Shown here in pieces: positions 36,742 to 46,221 of a stretch of DNA of 46,221 nt. How positions within the stretch are numbered: position 1 is the first letter of the stretch; every line of letters begins with the position of its first letter. The DNA is from Gammaproteobacteria bacterium. Its GTDB lineage: Bacteria > Pseudomonadota > Gammaproteobacteria > Steroidobacterales > MnTg04. The position numbers were made by a program, and so were the translations under genes. The notes beneath the pieces were generated by a model, which was given only the letters and a program-made list of their open reading frames with translations, did no database searches and was not told where the DNA came from. The stretch lies in assembly GCA_027292775.1 (NCBI GenBank), contig JAPUGL010000057.1:1-46221 (forward strand), given 5' to 3'.

Positions 36742-38169
36742 TCATTTATTGATCGCGTGGATCGCCCTATCATCCGCCGCCAGGGCCGCTTCGTGTAGCG
36801 CCTCGGACAGAGTCGGATGACCGTGTATTGTCCGTTGAAGATCTTCGGCGCTGGCTGAAAACTCCATCGCCAGGACCGCCTCCGCAATAAGCTCGCCGGC
36901 CATCGGACCAGCGATATGTACACCGAGTATTTCGTCGTCATTTCGCGCGGCGATGATTTTTACCAGGCCCGCAGCCATCTCCATCGCTTTCGCCCGGCCG
37001 TTTGCTGCAAATGAAAAAGTGCCGACCTTGTAGGCTCGCCCGCTTTTTTTGACTTCTTCCTCGGTCTTGCCAACCCAGGCAATTTCTGGGGCCGTGTAAA
37101 TAACAGACGGGATGGTGTTGTAATTGACTTCGCTGATTTCGCCGGCAATCAGGTCGGCGACCATTACGCCCTCTTCGGATCCTTTGTGCGCGAGCATGGG
37201 GCCGCGGACCAGATCGCCGATCGCCCATACATTGGCGACATTCGTGCGGCATTCATCGTCCACTTCGACAAACCCGCGTGAGTCGGTCTTCACGCCACAA
37301 TCCTTCTCGAACAAATCAACGCTGTTAGCCTTGCGACCGACGCAAACAATCACCTTGTCGACTTCGACGTGGTGTTCGCCCTTATTATCGACATAAGACA
37401 ATTTTATTCCTGACTTACCGTGTTTAGCGCCGTTGACTTTCGCACCGAGGCGAATGTCCAGGCCCTGCCGTTTGAACTGACGTTGCGTGTCCTTGGCGAT
37501 CTGCCGGTCAATCATGAACAGAAAATCGTCCATCGCTTCGAGCACGACCACCTCGGCGCCCAGGCGCTGCCAGACACTACCAAGTTCCAGCCCGATTACG
37601 CCGCCACCGATTACACCTAACCGCCTTGGTACGGCGTCAAACTCCAGCGCACCCCAGGAATCGACCGTGTTCTCGTCATCGAAAGGAACCTGCTTGAGTT
37701 CCATCGGAACCGAGCCCGAGGCTAGAATTACGTTTTTACCGCTCAGAATTTCTGCCTTGCCGCCGTGTGGCGTGAATTCTACTTTGAGATTTTTCAGCAA
37801 GCGGCCACGACCCTGCATTCCTGTGACCTTATTCGCTTTGAACAGCGCAGCGATACCACCAGTCAGCTGTTTCACGATGCCTGCCTTACGCTGCTGCATC
37901 CTGGCCAGGTCGACCTTGATCGGGCCAGTGCCTATGCCATGGGCTGCAAATTCGTGTTTGGCCCTGTGTACCAACTCCGATGATTCCAGAAGCGCCTTTG
38001 ATGGTATACAGCCGGCGTTCAGACAAGTGCCGCCATAGGACAGGCTGCCGTCGCGGTTCTTCCAGTCGTCTACGCAGGCAACCGTCATGCCAAGCTGGGC
38101 CGCCCGAATGGCAGCGACATAGCCGGCCGGACCGGCGCCAATAACGACAACGTCAAAATTCTTGCTCAT
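36742..38169 (-). CDS. lpdA: Dihydrolipoyl dehydrogenase (E3)
   Basis: A 475-residue FAD enzyme that reoxidises dihydrolipoamide of the 2-oxoglutarate dehydrogenase complex. FAD-binding IGAGPAGYVAAIRAAQLG at the N-terminus, redox pair in GGTCLNAGCIPSK, NAD-binding VIGGGVIGLELGSVWQRLG, and the C-terminal HGHPTLSEALHEA with the catalytic histidine. The ATG at 38169 has an AAGGGGAGAG ribosome binding site. It is the third gene of sucA-sucB-lpdA, 34 nt after sucB, which points to 2-oxoglutarate dehydrogenase rather than pyruvate dehydrogenase. Confidence 0.97.
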   Translation of the reverse strand: MSKNFDVVVIGAGPAGYVAAIRAAQLGMTVACVDDWKNRDGSLSYGGTCLNAGCIPSKALLESSELVHRAKHEFAAHGIGTGPIKVDLARMQQRKAGIVKQLTGGIAALFKANKVTGMQGRGRLLKNLKVEFTPHGGKAEILSGKNVILASGSVPMELKQVPFDDENTVDSWGALEFDAVPRRLGVIGGGVIGLELGSVWQRLGAEVVVLEAMDDFLFMIDRQIAKDTQRQFKRQGLDIRLGAKVNGAKHGKSGIKLSYVDNKGEHHVEVDKVIVCVGRKANSVDLFEKDCGVKTDSRGFVEVDDECRTNVANVWAIGDLVRGPMLAHKGSEEGVMVADLIAGEISEVNYNTIPSVIYTAPEIAWVGKTEEEVKKSGRAYKVGTFSFAANGRAKAMEMAAGLVKIIAARNDDEILGVHIAGPMAGELIAEAVLAMEFSASAEDLQRTIHGHPTLSEALHEAALAADDRAIHAINK

Positions 38170-38203
38170 GCTCTCCCCTTGCTCGGAATCGAATCGCGCC
38201 AAA

Positions 38204-39406
38204 CTAAATCTGCAGCATTAATCTGGCTGGGTCTTCCAGCGTTTCCTTGATGCTGACCAAGAACTGCACCGCTTCCCTTCCATCAATGATCCGGTGGTCA
38301 TAGGTCAGTGCTATATACATCATCGGCCGCACGACAATTTCCCCGTCAACTGCGACTGGCCTGTCCTTGATCGCATGCATGCCAAGTATGGCGCTCTGCG
38401 GCATATTGAGAATCGGTGTCGACATCAGCGAGCCAAACACGCCGCCATTGGTGATCGTAAAGGTGCCGCCTGTCAGGTCCTCGATGGTTATGTTTCCGTC
38501 TCGCGCGCGACCGGCGAAACCGACGATGGCTTTTTCAATACCCGCGTAACTAAGCAGATCCACATCACGCAGGATCGGCACCATCAGGCCGCGATCCGTC
38601 GAGACCGCAACGCCGATGTCATAGTAGTCGTGGTAAATGATGTCGCTGCCTTCGACCGATGCGTTCACCGACGGAAACTTTTTCAGCGCTTCGACAGACG
38701 CCTTGGCGAAAAAGGACATGAAACCAAGCCGCACGCCATATTTCTTCTCAAAATTTCCCTGGTATCGTTGCCGCAACTCCTTCACGGCACTCAGATCCAC
38801 TTCGTTGAACGAAGTCAACATCGCGGCCGTACTTTGCGCCTCCACCATTCTGTCGGCGATACGCGAGCGCAGCCGCGTCATCGGTACGCGACGATCCTGT
38901 CGGGACCCGGAGGGCTCAGCCGGTGATGTCACGGCCGTCGGTCTTTCATCCGCAGACTCCGAGCTACTTTCAACATACTTCATGACGTCCGACTTGCTGA
39001 TCCGCCCGCCCCGGCCGCTTCCGGTGATCTCACCCGGATCTATATCGCGCTCTTCGAGCAGACGTCTGACCGAAGGGCTGAGTTTATGCGCTGATTTTTG
39101 TTGTTGTTCTGATCCGACCGATCCACTGGCTGCTTCAGAAACGGGCTTTTCGACCGCGGCCACGACCGCGCCCTCTTCGATGATCGCGAGCACCTCACCA
39201 CTAACAACAGTCGCGCCATCTTCTTTCACGATTTTTTTCAATACACCCGCTACGGGCGCTGGCACCTCGAGAACCACTTTGTCGGTTTCCAGGTCGACCA
39301 GGTTTTCGTCACGCTGCACCGAATCGCCCAGCTTTTTATGCCAGTTCACCAAGGTCGCGTCGGCGATCGATTCGGGTAAATGGGGGACTTTGACTTCTTT
39401 AATCAT
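38204..39406 (-). CDS. sucB: Dihydrolipoamide succinyltransferase (E2)
   Basis: A 400-residue core subunit of the 2-oxoglutarate dehydrogenase complex. One lipoyl domain (1-77) with lipoyl Lys43 in ETDKVVLEV, an acidic/Ala linker, a peripheral subunit-binding domain (about 110-145, [28 protein letters not shown]), a second linker, and the acyltransferase domain with the C-terminal [15 protein letters not shown] catalytic His-Asp. The ATG at 39406 has an AGGAAAAAGC ribosome binding site and overlaps sucA by 8 nt. Confidence 0.97.
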   Translation of the reverse strand: MIKEVKVPHLPESIADATLVNWHKKLGDSVQRDENLVDLETDKVVLEVPAPVAGVLKKIVKEDGATVVSGEVLAIIEEGAVVAAVEKPVSEAASGSVGSEQQQKSAHKLSPSVRRLLEERDIDPGEITGSGRGGRISKSDVMKYVESSSESADERPTAVTSPAEPSGSRQDRRVPMTRLRSRIADRMVEAQSTAAMLTSFNEVDLSAVKELRQRYQGNFEKKYGVRLGFMSFFAKASVEALKKFPSVNASVEGSDIIYHDYYDIGVAVSTDRGLMVPILRDVDLLSYAGIEKAIVGFAGRARDGNITIEDLTGGTFTITNGGVFGSLMSTPILNMPQSAILGMHAIKDRPVAVDGEIVVRPMMYIALTYDHRIIDGREAVQFLVSIKETLEDPARLMLQI

Positions 39407-42281
39407 GCTTTTTCCTGGCGGTCGTCGGATTCCTACCCGCTCGTTTTGCTGATTTACCCGTGGATTGATTGTCATCCAGCGCCAGGGCATCAGCAATCAA
39501 CGCCCGCTGTTGTTTTACGTGCAGTGCAAATATACCCGATGCCGGGGCAGCCGCTGCGTCTGGGCCGGCATACGACAGCATGTGGACGGATCGATCAAGC
39601 GGCTTCTGCATGCGATGCCTGATTTGATACCAGGCGCCCTGGTTTTTTGGCTCTTCCTGACACCAGATTATTTCCCTGGCCTTTGGCCAGCCTGCAACAG
39701 CGGCTTGGTACTCTTCCACCGGAAACGGATAAAGTTGCTCGATCCGCACAATCGCCACGTTTTCCAAATGGTTTTCGTCGCGAGCGCCAATGAGATCGAA
39801 ATAAATCTTGCCGCTGCAGAAAACGACCCGATCGACTGTATCTCGACTGATTGAATTTGAATCATCTATAACCTTCTGAAAACTCCCACGAGACAGATCT
39901 TCTATCGTCGATACCGACAACTTGTGCCGCAACAAGCTTTTCGGTGTCATGACGATCAGCGGAACGCGCTGCGGATTGATCATCTGCCTTCTCAGCATAT
40001 GAAACATCTGTGCCGGGTTCGATGGCACACACACCTGCATATTGTGTTCCGCACAGAGTTGCAGGAACCGCTCGAGCCGCGCGGAGGAATGCTCCGGTCC
40101 CTGGCCTTCATAACCATGCGGAAGGAAAAGCGTCAGACCGCATAGGCGGCCCCATTTCGCCTCGCCGGAGCTGATGAACTGATCGATAAGTACCTGCGCA
40201 CCATTGGCAAAGTCGCCAAACTGTCCTTCCCAGATTACCAGTGCATTGGGCTCGGTAGTCGCAAAGCCATACTCGAACCCCATGACCGCTTCTTCCGACA
40301 GCAATGAATCGGTAATCGTGAATCTGCCCTGGCCGGCCGACAGGTTTTCCAGTGGCACATAGATTTCCTGATCCGATTGATTGTGCAGCACCGCGTGGCG
40401 GTGGAAGAAAGTTCCGCGCGCACTGTCCTGGCCGGTCAGCCTGACTTCGTAACCTTCTTCGAGCAGGCTCGCATAGGCAATAGTCTCTGCGAAGCCCCAG
40501 TCGATAGGGATTTCGCCGGCCGCCATTTTCTCACGGCTTTCCAGGATCCGCTGTACCCTGGGATGGACGGTAACATTCGCGGGAAGATCGAGTAGCCTAG
40601 CCGAATATTTCCTCAGCTTTCGTTTGCTGACTGCAGTTTTTGCTTTTGGAGAGGTAGTGCCATTTTGATACCGGGTCCAGTCAACGGTAAATTCGTTGCC
40701 ACCCGTGCCTAGCAATTTGCGTGGCAACGGATGGCCTTCCTCCAGGTCTTGCCTGTACTGCTCGATCATCTGATCGGATTCGGCCTGAGTAAGCACCGAC
40801 TCGCGGATCAGTTTGTCTGCATACAACTGTCTTGTGGTCGGGTGTTTTCTGATCGCCGCGTACATTTGCGGTTGAGTAACGGCCGGTTCATCCGCCTCGT
40901 TATGCCCCAGACGGCGATAGCAGACCAGGTCGATAACGACGTCTTTACCAAATTCCTGCCGGTAGCGCAGCGCCAGCCTGGTCGCCAGAATCACCGCTTC
41001 GGGGTCGTCGGCGTTGACATGGAAGACAGGCGCCTCGATCATTTTCGCGACATCGCTGCAGTAAAGTGTCGAGCGGACGTCTGCTGGATCGCTGGTCGTG
41101 AATCCAATCTGGTTGTTACACACGATATGTATGGTTCCACCAACTGCAAACCCCCGCGCCTGCGACATCTGCAAGGTTTCCATCACGACGCCCTGGCCGG
41201 CGAAAGCCGCATCACCGTGAATCAGTACCGGCACGACTCGCTCATGATCCCCATCCCCACGACGATGCTGTCTGGCCCTGACCGAGCCGACAACGACCGG
41301 ATTAACAATCTCCAGGTGCGAGGGGTTGAATGCGAGCACGATGTGAACGTCGCCGCCCGGCGTGTGCATGTTGGATGAGAATCCCTTGTGATACTTGACG
41401 TCGCCAGAGCCTTTCAGCTGCGTCAGGTCGTAGTCGCCCTCGAATTCTGAAAACAGTTCGGACGGCGCCTTGCCGAGGATGTTCACCAGTACATTGATTC
41501 GACCACGGTGAGCCATGCCAACGACAAGCTCCTTGACGCCCGTGGTGCCACCTTGCTGTATCAGATCCTCAAGCAGCAAAATCATGCTTTCGCCGCCTTC
41601 CAGCGAAAATCTTTTCTGGCCGACAAAGCGTGTATGCAGGTATCGCTCCATACCTTCGGCCGCGGTCAGTTGATAAAGTGCGTCACGCTTTTCAGCGGGC
41701 GTCAGTTTCTGCCCGACAACCGCCAATTCGTATTCCCTTTGCAACCAGAGCCGCTCAGTCGACCGGGAAACATGGGCAAATTCGACCCCTATTTTCCCGC
41801 AATAGACTTTCTGCAACAGATCGATGATATTTCTCAGCGTCATCGGACCGGAGGCCGAGGCCAGTCCTTCGGGTTGGAAAACCCGGACCAGATCGGCCTC
41901 TCCCAGTCCAAAATATTCGAGATTGAGAACCTGCGGCGTCGGCCGCTCCAGCAAACCCAGCGGATCTATATCGGCGATCAGGTGCCCACGGGCTGCGTAG
42001 ACCTGAATAAGCCGGGATACCAGGCCCTGATGCGTCTCGGAAATAGAAACTGGCTGGGCGAGCCGCGATACACGTACTGACATCGCCTTTTGCGCCAGCT
42101 CTTTTTCGATTGGCCGACGTGGTACTTGCCCGTTGCCGTCGAATTGGTCGAACCATTCAGCCCAGTGGCCGGGCACCGAGGAACGGTCCGCGAGGAACTG
42201 CTCGAACAAGCCTTCGACCAGCGGCGCATTGCCGCCGGACAAGGGTGTAGTCTGGTATTTTTTTTCCAGCGTGTTGCTCAT
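39399..42281 (-). CDS. sucA: 2-oxoglutarate dehydrogenase E1
   Basis: A 960-residue thiamine-diphosphate enzyme that decarboxylates 2-oxoglutarate. The N-terminal E2-binding extension is present ([29 protein letters not shown]). The ThDP region includes [34 protein letters not shown] and [13 protein letters not shown], and the C-terminal part has [13 protein letters not shown] and [14 protein letters not shown]. Full length (E. coli 933). sucCD and sdh genes are not adjacent. A palindrome lies 39 nt before the start codon. Confidence 0.98.
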   Translation of the reverse strand: MSNTLEKKYQTTPLSGGNAPLVEGLFEQFLADRSSVPGHWAEWFDQFDGNGQVPRRPIEKELAQKAMSVRVSRLAQPVSISETHQGLVSRLIQVYAARGHLIADIDPLGLLERPTPQVLNLEYFGLGEADLVRVFQPEGLASASGPMTLRNIIDLLQKVYCGKIGVEFAHVSRSTERLWLQREYELAVVGQKLTPAEKRDALYQLTAAEGMERYLHTRFVGQKRFSLEGGESMILLLEDLIQQGGTTGVKELVVGMAHRGRINVLVNILGKAPSELFSEFEGDYDLTQLKGSGDVKYHKGFSSNMHTPGGDVHIVLAFNPSHLEIVNPVVVGSVRARQHRRGDGDHERVVPVLIHGDAAFAGQGVVMETLQMSQARGFAVGGTIHIVCNNQIGFTTSDPADVRSTLYCSDVAKMIEAPVFHVNADDPEAVILATRLALRYRQEFGKDVVIDLVCYRRLGHNEADEPAVTQPQMYAAIRKHPTTRQLYADKLIRESVLTQAESDQMIEQYRQDLEEGHPLPRKLLGTGGNEFTVDWTRYQNGTTSPKAKTAVSKRKLRKYSARLLDLPANVTVHPRVQRILESREKMAAGEIPIDWGFAETIAYASLLEEGYEVRLTGQDSARGTFFHRHAVLHNQSDQEIYVPLENLSAGQGRFTITDSLLSEEAVMGFEYGFATTEPNALVIWEGQFGDFANGAQVLIDQFISSGEAKWGRLCGLTLFLPHGYEGQGPEHSSARLERFLQLCAEHNMQVCVPSNPAQMFHMLRRQMINPQRVPLIVMTPKSLLRHKLSVSTIEDLSRGSFQKVIDDSNSISRDTVDRVVFCSGKIYFDLIGARDENHLENVAIVRIEQLYPFPVEEYQAAVAGWPKAREIIWCQEEPKNQGAWYQIRHRMQKPLDRSVHMLSYAGPDAAAAPASGIFALHVKQQRALIADALALDDNQSTGKSAKRAGRNPTTARKKHD

Positions 42282-42319
42282 TATTCTTCAGGTAAGTCGT
42301 TGCTTGTACTGGCAAACCG

Positions 42320-42337
42320 GGCTCGCTTGAGCGAGCC
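42320..42337. promoter_or_regulatory. 18-bp palindrome in the sucA leader
   Basis: GGCTCGCT and AGCGAGCC face each other across a TG dinucleotide, a perfect 8-bp inverted repeat 39 nt upstream of the sucA start codon. No T-tract follows on either strand, so it is not a simple terminator for the DUF5658 gene. It could be an operator or a hairpin in the sucA leader. The binding protein is unknown. Confidence 0.4.
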
Positions 42338-42417
42338 GCGCATTCTATCGCAAGCGTGAAAAATAAGAAATGAGCCCTGGCCTGGTAGCCCCTGGCTGGG
42401 ACGACCTCAGTGAATCA

Positions 42418-42933
42418 TCAGATCAGCCTGTAAAGCACAACCTCGTAGCCGATCAGGGCGAAATATGCAACGAAGAAAATGCGCAGGAGATTTTGCACAC
42501 TGATGAGCCGAAAAAGGCGGAATGGAGCATACATAACCATCAGGATAAGACCAAGGCCAGTCAGCGCCATTTTGGTCGCACCGAAAAGAAACTCGTCAGT
42601 TTCGATCAGGTGGGCCATGAAAATATTGGCTTCCTGAGCTCCCATCCTAAGCAGATTCAAGGTAATGATTGCGTCAGCCGTGCAAAGTACCAGGATTCCC
42701 ATTGTCAGGTAGAGCAATTCGGAGTCCAGCCAGTCTGTCTGAACACCGATACCGTCTCCCTGGCGCCGATTAGCCCTCCTTCGTGGACGGATGCCGCCAT
42801 AACACAATGACCACCAGGTTTTTTCGCGGCGATCACGGCGCAATCGCCGGTTGCCTGCTTTACAGACCGGGGACCGGCTGTCCGAATCAAAAACCGCTAC
42901 GTCAATATCCGGACTGCTTGATGAATTGGACAT
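42418..42933 (-). CDS. DUF5658-like small membrane protein
   Basis: A 171-residue protein with an Arg-rich soluble N-terminal part (RRLRRDRREK, RPRRRANRRQ) and three hydrophobic helices (LLYLTMGILVLCTADAII, FGATKMALTGLGLILMVMY, LLRIFFVAYFALIGYEVVL). The order and the conserved NLLRMGAQEANIFMA segment between helices 1 and 2 fit DUF5658, of unknown function. Start uncertain: ATG at 42933 or 42951, or a TTG at 43011, none with a ribosome binding site. It is 136 nt upstream of sucA on the same strand. Confidence 0.65.
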   Translation of the reverse strand: MSNSSSSPDIDVAVFDSDSRSPVCKAGNRRLRRDRREKTWWSLCYGGIRPRRRANRRQGDGIGVQTDWLDSELLYLTMGILVLCTADAIITLNLLRMGAQEANIFMAHLIETDEFLFGATKMALTGLGLILMVMYAPFRLFRLISVQNLLRIFFVAYFALIGYEVVLYRLI

Positions 42934-43292
42934 AATTTCAATCTTAGCCATAGCTTGTATAACCAGCTTGAATGATGCAAAATCCGCGCCGCAATTTGTG
43001 CAGGTGAACAATATCAGTGGTTTAGATCAGTTCGCCTCACATAGCCTGGACACAAGTGTAAATCTTGTCGACGCTGTGTCCGTCAAAAATCCGTTCAGCT
43101 TGTATTCAGGTACAACTGATTAATCTGCAACGGATTTAGAACTTTTGACAAGCGTCGGAATCGTAAGTATCGAGAATACCACAGGGTTTTTATCTTTCAT
43201 GTATTTATTTGGGATAAACAGCCTATACTTGGTTTTCAGACTTCACACGGACGACAAATAGATTCGCTAAAAGCGAAAAGGATGACAATTTT
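42934..43292. other. Divergent intergenic region with no recognised gene
   Basis: About 359 nt between the DUF5658-like gene and the small barrel gene. It is AT-rich toward the right end. A TATACT at 43224-43229 could be the -10 of the barrel gene, but no matching -35 is seen at the right distance. An AAAGGATG ribosome binding site lies 8-14 nt before the ATG at 43293. Nothing else is recognised. Confidence 0.5.
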
Positions 43293-43877
43293 ATGAAGAT
43301 TTTCAATGCAATGATTCGATATGGCGCGATCGCGTCACTGGCCTTGGCTCCCGCCGCGGTCCTGGCGGCTTCGCCAGATTACACGTATATCGAAGGTTCT
43401 TACGTCAATATAGATCTTGATGGTGTTGACGACGGCGGCGGCTTCGGTATCGCTGGGTCAGCGGAAGTTGGCGAAAATATCTATATCTTTGCCGATTATT
43501 CCTCTGTCGGTTTTTCTGGCCCCTTTGACTTCAGCATATACAACGTCGGTGTCGGCTATAAGAGCGCCGTTTCAGACACCACCGATGTCAATGTGAGCAT
43601 CGCATATATCAATGCGGAGCTAGACGCCGGCATTCTTGGTAGTGCGGATGAAGACGGTTATAGCCTGGACGTCTCACTGCGCAACATGGTGAGCAACGAG
43701 TTCGAGCTCAATGGCGGAATCAACTATATCGATTTTGGTGGCAGTGGCGGTGACGACACCTTATTTCATGTCGGTGGCGTATATTCCTTTAACGACAGCT
43801 TTGCCGTTACCGGCGATTTTAGCGTCGGCGAGGACATCACGACTTTTCTGATTGGTGGCAGGTTTTATGTGAAGTAA
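43293..43877 (+). CDS. Small outer-membrane beta-barrel protein
   Basis: A 194-residue protein with a signal peptide to residue 25 (ALAPAAVLA) and eight or so amphipathic strands rich in Gly, Asp and Tyr (YTYIEGSYVNIDLDG, YIFADYSSVGF, NVGVGYKSAV, FLIGGRFYVK). The size fits an eight-stranded porin-like or OmpW/OmpX-type barrel. The mature part is acidic, suggesting calcium or salt adaptation. It stands alone: own ribosome binding site upstream and a strong terminator downstream. Function not recognised. Confidence 0.8.
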   Translation: MKIFNAMIRYGAIASLALAPAAVLAASPDYTYIEGSYVNIDLDGVDDGGGFGIAGSAEVGENIYIFADYSSVGFSGPFDFSIYNVGVGYKSAVSDTTDVNVSIAYINAELDAGILGSADEDGYSLDVSLRNMVSNEFELNGGINYIDFGGSGGDDTLFHVGGVYSFNDSFAVTGDFSVGEDITTFLIGGRFYVK

Positions 43878-43910
43878 TTTCACAACCGAAATCCAAAAGC
43901 GAAAACTGGA

Positions 43911-43938
43911 AAGCCCCTCTACCGAGGGGCTTTTCTTT
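43911..43938 (+). terminator. Rho-independent terminator of the small barrel gene
   Basis: A perfect 9-bp stem AAGCCCCTC/GAGGGGCTT (43911-43919 with 43924-43932) with a TACC loop runs into TTTTCTTT. It lies 34 nt after the stop codon, and the A-rich left flank could also terminate in the other direction. Confidence 0.92.
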
Positions 43939-44021
43939 GCCTGTAGACAATTCGACGCCACCTTTTCTAGGTGTTGCCCTCCATTTGAGTTAGTCTCGGC
44001 GCTCTCACCCGCACCAGGAAA

Positions 44022-45995
44022 ATGCGATTGAACAAGCATCCAGGTCTGTCAGACGCGGCACACCGGCCATTGAGAGACGGTGAAATCTATCAACCCTATG
44101 TTTCAGCCGCGGAGTCGCCAGCGGAATTCACGCTGAAAGCGCTGTTCTTCGGCATTCTTTTTGGCGTGATTTTTGGCGCCGCCAACGCCTACCTCGGTCT
44201 TCGTGCCGGCCTGACTATATCCACATCGATACCGGTTGCCGTCATGACAGTTGCCGCGTTCCAGGCACTCAAAGGAATTGGCATCCAGTCTCATATCCTT
44301 GAAGCCAACATGTCGCAAACCATCGGTTCGGCTTCGAGTTCGGTGGCCAGCGGCGTCATTTTTACATTGCCGGCGCTATTTCTATGGGGGGTAGCGCCGA
44401 CCTTGATGCAGATGACCTTGCTGGCAATGGCGGGTGGCCTGATCGGAGTCCTGTTCATGATTCCACTAAGGCGTTTCCTGATCGAACGTGAGCACGGTCA
44501 CCTGCCCTACCCCGAAGGTACTGCCTGCGCCCATGTTCTGGTTGCCAACGAAATCGGCGGCAGCCAGGCACGCCAGGTTTTCTGGGGCCTGGGCATTGGC
44601 GCCGCTTTCAAGGCGTTGACCTCATGGGCCAAGCTACTTCCGACGGAGTTTCACACCAATATCCCCTTCCTAAAAAAAGGGGCTATCGGTATAGATCTGT
44701 CAGCCGCCCTGTTTGGGGTTGGCTTCATACTCGGACCGCGTATCGCGACCATCATGGTAGGCGGCGGATTGCTGTCATCGCTACTCATTATTCCGGCGAT
44801 CGCGATCTGGGGTGACGCGCGAGCTATTCCACTGTTTCCCGAGGCCGAGCTGCTGATTCGCGATATGTCCCCGTCGCTGATCTGGACGCGCTATGTCCGC
44901 TACATTGGCGCGGGTGCGGTCGCCACCGCAGGCATTATTACGCTGGCCAGAAGTTTGCCTGTCATACTGCAAAGCTTCCGTATCGCCGCCACCGAATTAT
45001 CCGAGCGCGTTGTCCCTGGCTCTTCCATGCAGGTAAATGCGCCAAGGACCTCGCTTGACCTGCCGCTAAAAGTTGTCGGTATCGGCATATTGCTGATCGT
45101 CGCGGTACTCGCGTTGGTGCCGGCACCGTTTGGGGCCCTGGAAAGCGCCTTGCAACGGGTGGTTGCCGCGATCATGGTCGTGATTTTCTCGTTCTTTTTC
45201 GTCACCGTCGCGTCGCGCATCGTCGGACTGGTCGGCGTGACCTCGAACCCGACCAGCGGGATGACGATCGCCTCATTGCTGGGTACGGCGGGCGTATTTC
45301 TCGTCATGGGCTGGACCGATATGACCGGCAAGGCTGCCGCATTGACGGTCGGTTGTGTTGTCGCAATTGCGGCGTCTATTGCCGGTGACACGTCCCAGGA
45401 TCTGAAGACCGGTTACTTGCTGGGAGCGACACCAAAGCGCCAGCAGACCGGCGAACTCGTCGGCGTTCTGACGTCCGCTACCTTCGTCTGCCTTTCCGTG
45501 TTGTTGCTGGCCGAGACCTTTGGTTTTGGCGGGCAGGAGCTGCCGGCGCCGCAGGCGACGCTTATGAAACTGGTTATCGATGGCGTGCTCGATCAATCGT
45601 TGCCGTGGGGTCTGGTCGCAATCGGCGGGTTGATCGCTGTTGCCTGCGAGCTTTTCAAAATTCCCTCCTTACCATTCGCCGTCGGCGTTTATTTGCCGGT
45701 TTCGACGATGACACCCGTGTTTCTTGGCGGAGCCATCCGCTGGTTTTTCGCCCGACGCGCGAAGAACAAAGAGCAGGAAATCGACCAGCGAGACCGAGGC
45801 GTCTTGCTTGGATCGGGTTTCGTCGGTGGCGAAGGACTGCTCGGAGTCGCCATCGCCGCTGTAGCATTCGTACAAAACAAAAAACCCGATGGTTTCGGCA
45901 CCGACTGGCTCGGTCCGGACTGGATGGTTCAGATTGGCGGCCTGATCGGTTTTGGCTTGCTGTTAAGCTGGTTCGCCCGGCGGGTCAGGGGATAA
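44022..45995 (+). CDS. OPT family oligopeptide transporter
   Basis: A 657-residue inner-membrane protein with about 14-16 hydrophobic segments. The N-terminal LPYP-type motif is HGHLPYPEGTACAHVL, and NAYLGLRAGLTISTSIPVAV and GVTSNPTSGMTIASLL are typical of bacterial OPT proteins, proton-driven carriers of oligopeptides or metal-chelate complexes. AGGAAA stands just before the ATG. It is separated from the upstream barrel gene by a terminator and is probably monocistronic. The transported substrate cannot be told from sequence. Confidence 0.95.
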   Translation: MRLNKHPGLSDAAHRPLRDGEIYQPYVSAAESPAEFTLKALFFGILFGVIFGAANAYLGLRAGLTISTSIPVAVMTVAAFQALKGIGIQSHILEANMSQTIGSASSSVASGVIFTLPALFLWGVAPTLMQMTLLAMAGGLIGVLFMIPLRRFLIEREHGHLPYPEGTACAHVLVANEIGGSQARQVFWGLGIGAAFKALTSWAKLLPTEFHTNIPFLKKGAIGIDLSAALFGVGFILGPRIATIMVGGGLLSSLLIIPAIAIWGDARAIPLFPEAELLIRDMSPSLIWTRYVRYIGAGAVATAGIITLARSLPVILQSFRIAATELSERVVPGSSMQVNAPRTSLDLPLKVVGIGILLIVAVLALVPAPFGALESALQRVVAAIMVVIFSFFFVTVASRIVGLVGVTSNPTSGMTIASLLGTAGVFLVMGWTDMTGKAAALTVGCVVAIAASIAGDTSQDLKTGYLLGATPKRQQTGELVGVLTSATFVCLSVLLLAETFGFGGQELPAPQATLMKLVIDGVLDQSLPWGLVAIGGLIAVACELFKIPSLPFAVGVYLPVSTMTPVFLGGAIRWFFARRAKNKEQEIDQRDRGVLLGSGFVGGEGLLGVAIAAVAFVQNKKPDGFGTDWLGPDWMVQIGGLIGFGLLLSWFARRVRG

Positions 45996-46023
45996 AACAG
46001 AGCCGGCAACCGATCTTCTTCAC

Positions 46024-46111
46024 GAATGTCCGCTTTGGGTCGTTAGCGGCCGTTCGTTTCAGGCTGCATCTTAGCGCCTGAATGTCCGCTAACGGCCACA
46101 AGCGGACGTTC
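46024..46111. repeat. 88-bp inverted repeat downstream of the OPT gene
   Basis: Two 32-bp arms (46024-46055 and 46080-46111) are inverted copies with 26 of 32 matches, containing GTCCGCTT and CGTTAGCGG words. The 24-nt spacer has its own TTCAGGC/GCCTGAA stem (46058-46064 with 46076-46082). No T-tract. GTCCGCTT-type palindromes resemble dispersed repeats of other proteobacteria, but this could not be checked. Confidence 0.7.
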
Positions 46112-46119
46112 TGTAACCA

Positions 46120-46221
46120 TTACTCCTCGCCCGTGAGCCTCGTGTCCATGACCCACTGCGGCGTCCGCCCTTCGGTAACAGGTGGATCGAGTTGCGGTCG
46201 CTTCGCGCCCGCTGGTGGCGG
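46120..46221 (-). CDS. C-terminal fragment of an unidentified protein
   Basis: An open minus-strand frame enters from the right edge and stops at 46120, giving 33 codons (Pro-rich start, then EGRTPQWVMDTRLTGEE). The composition is like a real C-terminus, but no family is recognised and a chance frame is possible at this length. Confidence 0.35.
   Translation of the reverse strand, partial: PPPAGAKRPQLDPPVTEGRTPQWVMDTRLTGEE

Noticed and set aside
46024-46111. Integron attC site
   Set aside because: The GTTAGC and GCTAAC words occur in the opposite order from attC core sites, and there is no integrase or cassette array.

Overview
The window looks like chromosome of a free-living, probably marine or sediment gammaproteobacterium. 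The strongest evidence is gene order. On the minus strand it carries yebC-ruvC-ruvA-ruvB-ybgC-tolQ-tolR-tolA-tolB-pal-cpoB-queE-queC-tRNA-Lys in the arrangement typical of Gammaproteobacteria such as Pseudomonas. It also has a RelA-type ppGpp synthetase, FadH, AcnA, NudJ-MnmA and sucA-sucB-lpdA. No plasmid, phage, insertion sequence or CRISPR signature was seen. The precise family cannot be read from the sequence alone.

Layout. 1-660: the 3' end of purB and a small conserved hypothetical. 700-6249: an accessory cell-surface locus on the minus strand. It encodes a Slam-like TPR plus beta-barrel outer-membrane protein, a secreted FecR-domain protein with a TbpB-like C-terminal region, and a cadherin/HYR-repeat lipoprotein. 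CRP-type operator sequences (TGTGA-N6-TCACA and variants) lie upstream of all three genes. This is the most novel part of the window. 6427-10816: nudJ, mnmA and acnA. 11065-13700: a sirtuin, an HSDL2-type short-chain dehydrogenase and a DUF2333 membrane protein. 13726-16576 (minus): a YgjP-like metallopeptidase and 2,4-dienoyl-CoA reductase. 16726-18715: an ABC-2 exporter with a possible coupled leader ORF. 18899-23967: a DUF4389 membrane protein, TatD, an M20 peptidase, a NERD protein, homoserine kinase and a class I glutamine amidotransferase.

24051-34363 is a long minus-strand housekeeping block: tRNA-Lys, queuosine precursor synthesis (queC, queE), the Tol-Pal envelope machine with its accessory genes ybgC and cpoB, Holliday-junction processing (ruvABC), yebC and a YfaZ-like outer-membrane protein. 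It is followed by relA (plus) and sucA-sucB-lpdA (minus), the 2-oxoglutarate dehydrogenase complex. The right end holds a DUF5658 membrane protein, a small beta-barrel outer-membrane protein with a clear terminator, an OPT-family transporter, an inverted repeat and the tail of an unidentified gene.

A second theme is intergenic palindromes. Three elements of about 135-160 bp (10838-10972, 18720-18874, 36583-36741) fold over their whole length around an ATAG...CTAT apex. Two of them also share sequence words and sit between convergent genes. A fourth, shorter inverted repeat lies at 46024-46111. They look like members of a dispersed palindromic repeat family or structured bidirectional transcription ends, which a whole-genome search would settle.
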